A stretch of DNA of 64,000 bases from JAABQT01 sp035459025 (GTDB taxonomy: Bacteria; Pseudomonadota; Gammaproteobacteria; Burkholderiales; SG8-39), in the NCBI GenBank assembly GCA_035459025.1, contig DATHYT010000090.1:1-64000 (forward strand), in the 5' to 3' direction. How positions within the stretch are numbered: position 1 is the first letter of the stretch; every line of letters starts with the position of its first letter. The notes under the pieces are model-generated. The model was given only the letters and a program-made list of their open reading frames with translations, was not told the origin of the DNA and made no database searches. The translations under genes and the position numbers were made by a program. Below, piece after piece: positions 18,091 through 24,938 of the stretch.

Positions 18091-18120
18091 GCGGCGCGCG
18101 GAACGAAGTCCGCGCGCCGC
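18091..18120 (+). terminator. Strong hairpin between tctC and tctB, without T-run
   Basis: Bases 18091-18102 and 18109-18120 are perfect 12-bp inverted repeats around the 6-base loop ACGAAG. The following bases are GTTTCATG, not a poly-T tract, so full termination is unlikely. Such structures after a solute-binding-protein gene commonly protect its mRNA 3' end or reduce read-through, giving more receptor than membrane subunits. That role is inferred here. Confidence 0.6.
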
Positions 18121-18141
18121 GTTTCATGTCAGGAGGAGGAA

Positions 18142-18648
18142 ATGGCAGAGCAGACCGGTGAGCGGCCGGCGTTCCGGTTCAAGACCGCCGAGCTGGCGGT
18201 AGCCGGAATTCTTTTCGTGCTCGGCGCCATCGTCGTCTTCGACAGCGTGCGCCTGGGCGCGAAGTGGGCCGCCGACGGGCCGCAGCCCGGCTATTTTCCG
18301 TTCTACCTGGGCTGTCTGATATGCGCGGCGTCGCTGATCAACATCGTGCAGGCACTGCGCATCACGGAGGAAAAGAACGGCTCGTTCGTCGGCCGCGGGC
18401 AGCTGAAGTTGGTGCTGAGCGTGCTCATCCCCTCGGCCGTGTTTGCGGGGCTCATCGGCTGGCTTGGCATCTACGTGTCGGCGATCCTCTACGTCGGATT
18501 CTTCATGCGCTGGCTGGGTCGCTACGCGTGGTGGAAGCTGCTCCTGGTGGCGTTCGGCAATAGCACCGTGTTCTATCTGATCTTCGAAGTGTGGTTCAAG
18601 ATTCCGCTGCCCAAGGGCCCCCTCGAGGCCCTGCTCGGGCTCGACTGA
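18142..18648 (+). CDS. tctB: Tripartite tricarboxylate transporter small membrane subunit (TctB)
   Basis: A 168-residue membrane protein with four predicted helices, of which the first is at about 16-34. The family hallmark GPQPGYFPFYLGCLICAASL follows the first helix. AGGAGGAGG at 18131-18139 precedes the ATG. It is the small subunit that pairs with TctA in this secondary, ion-driven uptake system. It is separated from tctC by a 75-bp gap holding the hairpin and is followed closely by tctA. Confidence 0.9.
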   Translation: MAEQTGERPAFRFKTAELAVAGILFVLGAIVVFDSVRLGAKWAADGPQPGYFPFYLGCLICAASLINIVQALRITEEKNGSFVGRGQLKLVLSVLIPSAVFAGLIGWLGIYVSAILYVGFFMRWLGRYAWWKLLLVAFGNSTVFYLIFEVWFKIPLPKGPLEALLGLD

Positions 18649-18661
18649 CCGGAGCGCGCGC

Positions 18662-20170
18662 GTGGAGGAAATCCGGTCGTTGATGCAGGGCTTCGCGATT
18701 GCCCTGAGCTTCACCAACCTCGCCCTGATGTTCGTCGGCATTGTGCTGGGGGTCATCATCGGCGTGCTGCCCGGCCTGGGGGGCGCCAACGGCGTCGCCA
18801 TCCTGCTGCCGCTTACCTTTGCCATGGCGCAGACGCCCGAGGGACAGACCTCGGCCATCATCCTGCTGTCGTGCATCTACTGGGGCGCCCTATTCGGCGG
18901 CGCCATCACCTCGATCCTGTTCAATATTCCGGGCGAGCCCTGGTCGGTGGCCACCACCTTCGACGGCTATCCGCTGTCGCAGAAGGGCCGCGCCGGCCAC
19001 GCGCTCACGGCAGCCTTCACGTCCTCGTTCATCGGCGCGTTCATCGCGGTGATCGTGATCACGTTCCTGTCGCCGATCATCGCCGGCTTCGCGCTGGAGT
19101 TCGGCCCGGCGGAGTTCTTTTCGGTGTACCTGCTCACGTTCTGCGCCTTCGTCGGCATGAGCAAGGAGCCGCCTTTCAAGACGGTAGCGGCGATGATGCT
19201 CGGCTTCGCCCTCGCCGCGGTCGGCACCGACCCGGTGACCGGCACGCTGCGCCTGACGTTCGGCTCGATTCACCTGCTGACCGGATTCGACTTCCTGATC
19301 GCGGTGATCGGCCTGTTCGGCATCGGCGAGATATTGCTGACCCTGGAAGAAGGGCTCGCGTTCAAGGGCGCCTCGGCAAAGCTCAACCTGCGCGCGGTGA
19401 TCGAGACCTGGAAGGAGCTGCCGCGCTACTGGCTCACGTCGCTGCGCTCGTCGGCCGTGGGCTGCTTCATGGGCATCGTGCCGGGCGGCGCGACGCCGGC
19501 GTCCTTCATGTCGTACGGCGTCGCGCGCCGATTCTCGAAGGACGGCGACAAGTTCGGCACCGGGCAGATCGAGGGCGTGGTGGCGCCGGAAACCGCGGCG
19601 CACGCCGCGGGCACCGCCGCGCTCCTGCCCATGATCACGCTCGGCGTGCCCGGCTCGCCGACCGCCGCGGTGCTCCTCGGCGGCCTGCTGATCTGGGGCC
19701 TGCAGCCCGGGCCGCTGCTGTTCGTGGAGCAGAAGGACTTCGTCTGGGGCCTGATCGCCAGCATGTACCTCGGCAACATCGCCGGTTTGATCGTGGTGCT
19801 GACCTGCGTGCCGCTGTTTGCCGCCATCCTGCGCATCCCGTTCTCGGTCATCGCGCCGATCATCATCGTCATCTGCTCGATCGGCGCCTACACGGTGCAC
19901 AACTCGATGTTCGACGTCTGGATGATGGTGGTGTTCGGCGTCGCGGGCTACTTCTTCAAAAAGCTCGCGTACCCGCTGGCGCCGCTGGTGCTCGCCATCG
20001 TGCTCGGCGACCGCGCCGAGGCCTCGTTCCGGCAGGCGATCCTCGGCTCGCAGGGCGACATGCTGGTGTTCTTCTCCAACGGCCTGGTCGGCTCGATCAC
20101 CAGCCTGGCGCTCTTCCTGCTGTTCTGGCCGTTGCTCTCGCTCCTAATCCGCAAGCTGCGCGGCGGCTAG
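18662..20170 (+). CDS. tctA: Tripartite tricarboxylate transporter large permease (TctA)
   Basis: A 502-residue protein with about 11-12 membrane helices. The TctA signatures are both present: GVLPGLGGANGVAILLPL near residue 40, and the repeat-related GIVPGGATPASFMSYGVARR near residue 275. GLQPGPLLF also fits the family. It carries substrate across the inner membrane using the TctC receptor and TctB. The start is GTG at 18662 with GGAG at 18652-18655; no ATG nearby keeps the first helix intact. The last 4 bp overlap the convergent regulator gene. Confidence 0.94.
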   Translation: MEEIRSLMQGFAIALSFTNLALMFVGIVLGVIIGVLPGLGGANGVAILLPLTFAMAQTPEGQTSAIILLSCIYWGALFGGAITSILFNIPGEPWSVATTFDGYPLSQKGRAGHALTAAFTSSFIGAFIAVIVITFLSPIIAGFALEFGPAEFFSVYLLTFCAFVGMSKEPPFKTVAAMMLGFALAAVGTDPVTGTLRLTFGSIHLLTGFDFLIAVIGLFGIGEILLTLEEGLAFKGASAKLNLRAVIETWKELPRYWLTSLRSSAVGCFMGIVPGGATPASFMSYGVARRFSKDGDKFGTGQIEGVVAPETAAHAAGTAALLPMITLGVPGSPTAAVLLGGLLIWGLQPGPLLFVEQKDFVWGLIASMYLGNIAGLIVVLTCVPLFAAILRIPFSVIAPIIIVICSIGAYTVHNSMFDVWMMVVFGVAGYFFKKLAYPLAPLVLAIVLGDRAEASFRQAILGSQGDMLVFFSNGLVGSITSLALFLLFWPLLSLLIRKLRGG

Positions 20171-20778
20171 GGCTCGCCGAGCTTCTGCCGCAGGCGCGAC
20201 AGCGTCTCCGGCGTGAGATTCAGGTAGGCCGCGAGCTCCTTCTTCGGGATGCGCCCGGAGAGCTCGGGGTGCTTCCTCTGGAAGCGCGACAGCCGCCCGG
20301 GCGCATCGAGCAGGTGCAGGGTGATGGTGTGCGCCATCACCTCGCTCATCAGCTTCATCACCTCGTGCTCGAAGCGCAGCTTGATGTCGGTGTGGCGCTC
20401 CATGAATTCCACCCATTGCGGCATCGGCAGCTCTGCGGTGCGCACCTTGGTCACCGCGACGATGGAGTAGGGGATCGGTGTGCGCAGGCGCCACGCCGCG
20501 TAGGACGTGTCCATCTCGGTCTCCGCGGCGAAGCGCAGGATCATCTCGCGGCCTTCCGGGTTGGACACCACGCGCTTCAGCATCCCCTCGAGGATGAAGA
20601 TCTGCTCCATCTCCTCGTCGCCCTGACGCACCACCGGCTCGCCCTTGCGGTAGTCGGCGACCGCGAGCAGCGGCTCGAGCTCGCCCCACTGCGCCGCGGT
20701 CAGGCCTTTCAGGAGCTGGTTCTGCCGCAGCTGCAGGCGGATGCTGTTGCGCTGCGGGTGGCTCGGGAACGCGGTCAT
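20167..20778 (-). CDS. Crp/Fnr-family transcription regulator, likely controller of the oxalate/formate genes
   Basis: A 203-residue protein. The N-terminal cupin-like sensor domain spans about 20-130 (GEPVVRQGDEEMEQIFILEG). The C-terminal winged helix ends in IPKKELAAYLNLTPETLSRL. The recognition helix E-T-L-S-R matches the E-x-x-S-R that FNR-like proteins use to read TTGA half-sites. That agrees with the TTGAC-N4-GTCAA palindromes before four operons here, including one 22 bp upstream of its own start. It contains no cysteine, so an Fe-S oxygen sensor is ruled out; the ligand is unknown. The ATG at 20778 gives a normal length; the frame extends upstream but overlaps the divergent oxc promoter. 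On the minus strand TAAAAT (20794-20789) could be its -10, placing the palindrome over its own promoter. Confidence 0.88.
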   Translation of the reverse strand: MTAFPSHPQRNSIRLQLRQNQLLKGLTAAQWGELEPLLAVADYRKGEPVVRQGDEEMEQIFILEGMLKRVVSNPEGREMILRFAAETEMDTSYAAWRLRTPIPYSIVAVTKVRTAELPMPQWVEFMERHTDIKLRFEHEVMKLMSEVMAHTITLHLLDAPGRLSRFQRKHPELSGRIPKKELAAYLNLTPETLSRLRQKLGEP

Positions 20779-20798
20779 CGGAGCCGGGATTTTAGACC

Positions 20799-20842
20799 CT
20801 TGACCTGAGTCAAGGCCCGCCGCGGGGTGCGCTTCATACCAT
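20799..20842 (+). promoter_or_regulatory. Crp/Fnr-type palindrome between the regulator and oxc
   Basis: CTTGAC-CTGA-GTCAAG lies at 20799-20814 in the divergent gap. For oxc, a weak -10-like TACCAT at 20837-20842 is centred 33 bp downstream, the same spacing as at the other three sites. For the regulator on the minus strand the palindrome would fall between -35 and -10, a position that would favour autorepression. Confidence 0.78.
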
Positions 20843-20866
20843 ACCGTTCCCCTCGAGGAGGCCACC

Positions 20867-22606
20867 ATGGGCACCGTCGAACCGCAAGTCGCCGCCGATG
20901 CGCAAGCCGCCGTCACCGACGGCTTTCAGCTGGTCATCGATGCGCTGAAGCTGAACGGCATCGATACGATCTACGGACTGCCCGGCATTCCGATCACCGA
21001 CCTCACGCGCCGCGCGCAGGCCGACGGCCTGCGCGTGCTGTCGTTCCGCCACGAGCAGAACGCGGGCTACGCCGCGTCGATCGCCGGGTTCCTCACGCAA
21101 AAGCCGGGCATCTGCCTGACGGTGTCCGCGCCGGGGTTCCTGAATGGCCTCAATGCCCTGGCCCACGCGACCACCAACTGCTTCCCGATGATCCTGATCA
21201 GCGGCTCGAGCGAGCGCGAGATCGTCGACCTGCAACAGGGCGACTACGAGGAGATGGACCAGCTCGCCATCGCCAAGCCGCTCGCCAAGGCGGCGTTCCG
21301 TGTGCTGCACGCGGAGGACATCGGCGTGGGCGTGGCGCGCGCCATCCGCGCGGCGGTCTCCGGGCGTCCGGGCGGGGTGTATCTCGACCTGCCGGCGAAG
21401 CTCTTTGCCCAGGGCATCGACGCCGCGGCCGGGAAGAACTCGCTGATCAAGGTCGTCGACCCGGCGCCGCGGCAGATTCCCGCGCCCGATGCCGTCAAGC
21501 GGGCGCTGGACCTGCTGAAAGGCGCGAACAAGCCGCTCATCATTCTCGGCAAAGGCGCGGCCTACGCGCAGGCGGACGCCGACATCCGCGCGCTGGTCGA
21601 GAAGACCGGCATTCCCTATCTGCCGATGTCGATGGCCAAGGGGCTGCTGCCCGACACGCACGAGCAGTGCGCGTCCGCCGCGCGCTCCTTCGTCCTGCCC
21701 GGCGCCGACGTGGTGATGCTGATCGGCGCGCGCCTCAACTGGCTGCTGTCGCATGGCAAGGGCAAGACCTGGGGCGGCAAGTCGCACAAGGACTGGGGCG
21801 GGCAGAAGTTCATCCAGGTCGACATCTCGCCCACCGAGGCCGACAGCAACGTGCGCATCGATGCGCCGGTGGTGGGCGACATCGGCTCGTGCGTCCAGGC
21901 GCTGCTCGCCGGCGTCGGCGCGGGCTGGGCGAAGCCGCCCGCGGACTGGCTGAACGCGATCCAGGAGAAGAAGTCCACCAACGTCGCGAAGATGGCCGAG
22001 ACGCTGGCGAAGAACCCGTCGCCGATGAACTTCCACAGCGCGCTTGCCGTGGTGCGCGACATCGTGAAAGCGAATCCGGACGCGATGTTCGTGAACGAGG
22101 GCGCGAACGCGCTCGACTTCACGCGCAGCATCGTCGACATGTACAAGCCGCGCAAGCGCATCGACGTCGGCACCTGGGGCATCATGGGCGTCGGCATGGG
22201 CTACTGCGTCGCCGCCGCAGTGGTCACGAAGCAGCAGGTGATCGCGATCGAGGGCGACAGCGCCTTCGGCTTTTCCGGCATGGAAGTCGAGACCATCTGC
22301 CGCTACAAGCTGCCGGTGTGCGTGGTGATCATGAACAACAACGGCGTGTACAAGGGCACCGACGTCAACCCGCGGGGCGGCGACGTCGCGCCCACGGTGT
22401 TCGTCAAGGATGCGCGCTACGAAAAGCTGATGGAGGCCTTCGGCGGCGTGGGCGTGTACGCCACCACGCCGGAGGAGCTGCGCAAGGGCATGGAGGACGC
22501 CATCCGCTCGCGCAGGCCGACGCTCATCAACGCCGTGATCGACGAGACCGCCGGCACCGAAAGCGGCCGCATCACGAGCCTGAACCCGAGCGCGAAGAAG
22601 AAGTAG
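20867..22606 (+). CDS. oxc: Oxalyl-CoA decarboxylase
   Basis: A 579-residue thiamine diphosphate enzyme converting oxalyl-CoA to formyl-CoA and CO2. Family-specific stretches are YGLPGIPITDL, SFRHEQNAGYAASIAGF, CLTVSAPGFLNGLNALAHA, and ISGSSEREIVDLQQGDYEEM, which are characteristic of Oxc rather than other ThDP enzymes. The ThDP/Mg site is EGDSAFGFSGMEVETI with NNNGVYKG. GAGGAG (20855-20860) precedes the ATG. It is first in an operon with frc (16-bp gap) and the formyltransferase gene, under the fourth TTGAC-N4-GTCAA site. Together with frc it degrades oxalate to formate and CO2, consuming a proton. Confidence 0.97.
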   Translation: MGTVEPQVAADAQAAVTDGFQLVIDALKLNGIDTIYGLPGIPITDLTRRAQADGLRVLSFRHEQNAGYAASIAGFLTQKPGICLTVSAPGFLNGLNALAHATTNCFPMILISGSSEREIVDLQQGDYEEMDQLAIAKPLAKAAFRVLHAEDIGVGVARAIRAAVSGRPGGVYLDLPAKLFAQGIDAAAGKNSLIKVVDPAPRQIPAPDAVKRALDLLKGANKPLIILGKGAAYAQADADIRALVEKTGIPYLPMSMAKGLLPDTHEQCASAARSFVLPGADVVMLIGARLNWLLSHGKGKTWGGKSHKDWGGQKFIQVDISPTEADSNVRIDAPVVGDIGSCVQALLAGVGAGWAKPPADWLNAIQEKKSTNVAKMAETLAKNPSPMNFHSALAVVRDIVKANPDAMFVNEGANALDFTRSIVDMYKPRKRIDVGTWGIMGVGMGYCVAAAVVTKQQVIAIEGDSAFGFSGMEVETICRYKLPVCVVIMNNNGVYKGTDVNPRGGDVAPTVFVKDARYEKLMEAFGGVGVYATTPEELRKGMEDAIRSRRPTLINAVIDETAGTESGRITSLNPSAKKK

Positions 22607-22622
22607 GTTTCCGGAGGGGAGA

Positions 22623-23894
22623 ATGGAAGCACTCAAGGGAGTCCGCATCCTCGACATGTCCCACGTGCAGGCGGGCCCGACCTGCTCGCAGCTGCTCGCC
22701 TGGCTGGGCGCCGACGTGATCAAGTTCGAGAACCCGGCGGGCGACGCGACGCGCGGGCAGCTGCGCGACGTGCCGAACGCCGACAGCCTGTACTTCACGA
22801 TGCTCAACTGCAACAAGCGCTCGATCACCGTGAACATGAAGAGCGCCGAGGGCAAGCAGGTGTTCGTCGACCTGCTGAAGAAGTGCGACATCATCATGGA
22901 GAACTTCGGCCCCGGCGTGCTCGACCGTTTCGGCTTCACCTGGGAGAAGATCCACGAGCTCAACCCGAGGATCGTCATGGGCTCGATCAAGGGCTTCGGC
23001 TCGAGCGGGCCCTACGCCGACTTCAAGGCCTACGAGAACGTGGCGCAGGCGATGGGCGGGGCCATGAGCACCACCGGCACACCCGACGGCCCGCCGTTCG
23101 TGACGGGCGCGCAGATCGGCGACTCGGGCACCGGGCTGCACCTCGCCATCGGGCTGCTTGCGGCGCTGCGCCAGCGCGATCTGACCGGCAAGGGCCAGTA
23201 TGTCGAAGTCGCGATGATGGACGGCATCATGAACCTGTGCCGCGTGAAATTCCGCGACCATCAGCGCCTGACGCGCGGCTCCCTTAGCGAGTATTCGGTG
23301 GGCACGCACAAGGGCATGGGCGCAGTGCCGCGCGCCGGAAACGACTCGGGCGGCGGCCAGCTCGGCAACGCGGTGCGCTGCAAGCCGGGCGGCCCGAACG
23401 ACTTCCTCTACATCGTGGTGCAGGAGGCGGTGTGGAGCGCGCTCGCCAAGCTGATCGGGCCCGAGGTCGGCATGCCGGATCTGGCGACCGACCCCAAGTT
23501 CGCCAAGATCGCCGATCGCCGCCTGAACCAGAACGACATGTGGGAAATCATCGGCGAGTTCGCGCTCAAGCATACGAAGCGGGAACTGATGGCGCTCCTG
23601 AACCCTCTGGACGTGCCCTGCGGGCCCGTCATGTCCACCGAAGACCTCACGCACGACGAGCACGTGCGCGGGCGCGAGATGTGGGTCGAGCTCGACCATC
23701 CCGAGCGCGGGCCCTGGTACAACGTCGGCATGCCGATCAAGCTGTCGGACTCGCCCGCGGTGATCAAGCGCTCGCCAACGCTCGGCGAGCACACCGACGA
23801 GGTGCTGAAGGAGGTGCTGGGCTATGACGAGGGCCGGATCAATGCCCTGAAGAGCGCCGGCGCGTTCACCGCACCTCCGAAGAAGGCTGCCTGA
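22623..23894 (+). CDS. frc: Formyl-CoA:oxalate CoA-transferase
   Basis: A 423-residue class III CoA-transferase of the CaiB/BaiF family. It moves CoA from formyl-CoA to oxalate, giving oxalyl-CoA and formate. The catalytic aspartate is Asp167 in AQIGDSGTGLHL, matching Asp169 of the Oxalobacter enzyme. The N-terminus MEALKGVRILDMSHVQAGP and the segment YFTMLNCNKRSITVNMKS are typical of true Frc. GGAGGGG precedes the ATG. The stop TGA shares its last base with the next ATG, so the downstream formyltransferase is translationally coupled. Confidence 0.96.
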   Translation: MEALKGVRILDMSHVQAGPTCSQLLAWLGADVIKFENPAGDATRGQLRDVPNADSLYFTMLNCNKRSITVNMKSAEGKQVFVDLLKKCDIIMENFGPGVLDRFGFTWEKIHELNPRIVMGSIKGFGSSGPYADFKAYENVAQAMGGAMSTTGTPDGPPFVTGAQIGDSGTGLHLAIGLLAALRQRDLTGKGQYVEVAMMDGIMNLCRVKFRDHQRLTRGSLSEYSVGTHKGMGAVPRAGNDSGGGQLGNAVRCKPGGPNDFLYIVVQEAVWSALAKLIGPEVGMPDLATDPKFAKIADRRLNQNDMWEIIGEFALKHTKRELMALLNPLDVPCGPVMSTEDLTHDEHVRGREMWVELDHPERGPWYNVGMPIKLSDSPAVIKRSPTLGEHTDEVLKEVLGYDEGRINALKSAGAFTAPPKKAA

Positions 23895-24814
23895 TGAAAA
23901 TCGCCATCGTCGGTCAGCAGGATTTCGGCAAGGCGGTGCTCGAGGCGTTCCTCGCGCGCGGCGACCAAGTGGCGGCGGTGTTCTGCGCGCCGGAGAAGGA
24001 GGGCGCGCGCCCCGACGCGCTGCGCGCCGCGGCGCAGGAAAAGGGCCTCAAGGTGCACCAGTTCAAGTCGCTGAAGGCCCCGGAGGCGGTGCAGGCGATG
24101 AAGGACGCGGGCGCGCAGATCGGCATCATGGCGTTCGTGCTGCAGTTCGCGCCGCAGGAGTTCGTCACGCTGCCCAAGCACGGCACCATCCAGTACCACC
24201 CGTCGCTGCTGCCGAAGTACCGCGGGCCGTCGTCGATCAACTGGCCGATCAGCCGCGGCGACAAGGAGACCGGCCTCACCATCTTCCGCCCGACCGACGG
24301 GCTGGACGAAGGCGCCGTCATCCTGCAGAAGAAGACGCCGGTCGGCGACAACGACACGCTGGGCAACGTGTATTTCGAGCGCCTGTTCCCGATGGGCGTG
24401 GAAGCGATGCTGGAGGCGGCGGACCTGGTCGTTGCCGGCAAGCACAAGGAGACTGCGCAGGACGAGTCGCAGGCCTCCTACGAGGGCTGGTTCCGCGAGG
24501 CCGAAGCCAAGATCCACTGGGCAAACCATGTCGACCTGATCCACAACCTGATCCGGGCGAGCGACCCGGCCCCGGGCGCCTGGACCACGCTCGGGGGCGT
24601 CAAGCTGCAGTTGTTCGACAGCCGCAAGGAAACCGTGCGCACGTTTGGCGCCGTAAGGGGCAAGATCGGCGAGGTGCTGGGCCTCGAAGGCGGGCGCCTG
24701 GTGATCACCGCGCAGGGCGGGCGCATCCACGCTGGCAAGGTGAAGCTCGGCGACGGCAAGAAGCTCGCCGCTGCCGAGGCCGGCATCCAGGCGGGGCAGA
24801 TTCTCGGTACCTGA
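23894..24814 (+). CDS. Stand-alone formyltransferase / 10-formyl-THF hydrolase-type domain protein
   Basis: A 306-residue protein resembling the N-terminal hydrolase half of 10-formyltetrahydrofolate dehydrogenase (ALDH1L1) and, more distantly, Met-tRNA formyltransferase. The catalytic pair is His102 in YHPSLLPKYRG and Asp138 in TDGLDEG, aligning with His106 and Asp142 of ALDH1L1. NWPISRGDK and ASYEGWFREAEAKI with a C-terminal OB-like domain also match. It lacks the carrier and aldehyde dehydrogenase parts. In ALDH1L1 this domain passes formyl from folate to a phosphopantetheine thiol. CoA has the same arm, so this third gene of the oxc-frc operon may interconvert formyl-CoA and 10-formyl-THF. 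Simple 10-formyl-THF hydrolysis is the main alternative. Confidence 0.85.
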   Translation: MKIAIVGQQDFGKAVLEAFLARGDQVAAVFCAPEKEGARPDALRAAAQEKGLKVHQFKSLKAPEAVQAMKDAGAQIGIMAFVLQFAPQEFVTLPKHGTIQYHPSLLPKYRGPSSINWPISRGDKETGLTIFRPTDGLDEGAVILQKKTPVGDNDTLGNVYFERLFPMGVEAMLEAADLVVAGKHKETAQDESQASYEGWFREAEAKIHWANHVDLIHNLIRASDPAPGAWTTLGGVKLQLFDSRKETVRTFGAVRGKIGEVLGLEGGRLVITAQGGRIHAGKVKLGDGKKLAAAEAGIQAGQILGT

Positions 24815-24825
24815 TCCGTAAATAT

Positions 24826-24855
24826 TTGACGCAGCTTAGTTTTGACTGCAAGAAT
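24826..24855 (+). promoter_or_regulatory. Possible sigma-70 promoter before the CHASE2-kinase gene
   Basis: TTGACG (24826-24831) and AAGAAT (24850-24855) are separated by 18 bp. Transcription would begin near 24862, leaving a leader of about 77 nt before the ATG at 24939. A second TTGACT at 24842 has no matching -10. The local AT-rich composition supports a promoter, but both hexamers are imperfect. Confidence 0.4.
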
Positions 24856-24938
24856 GCGGTCCAGACGGCTGTTTCAAAGGGCGTTGTCGGGGGCTGGGCC
24901 GCCTTGATCGACAACAGGGGATCGGGGAGGGCCCTGGC

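Noticed and set aside
24842..24860. Second TTGACT upstream of the CHASE2-kinase gene as another regulon site
   Set aside because: No GTCAA half-site follows at the required distance and no -10 hexamer lies at the right spacing.
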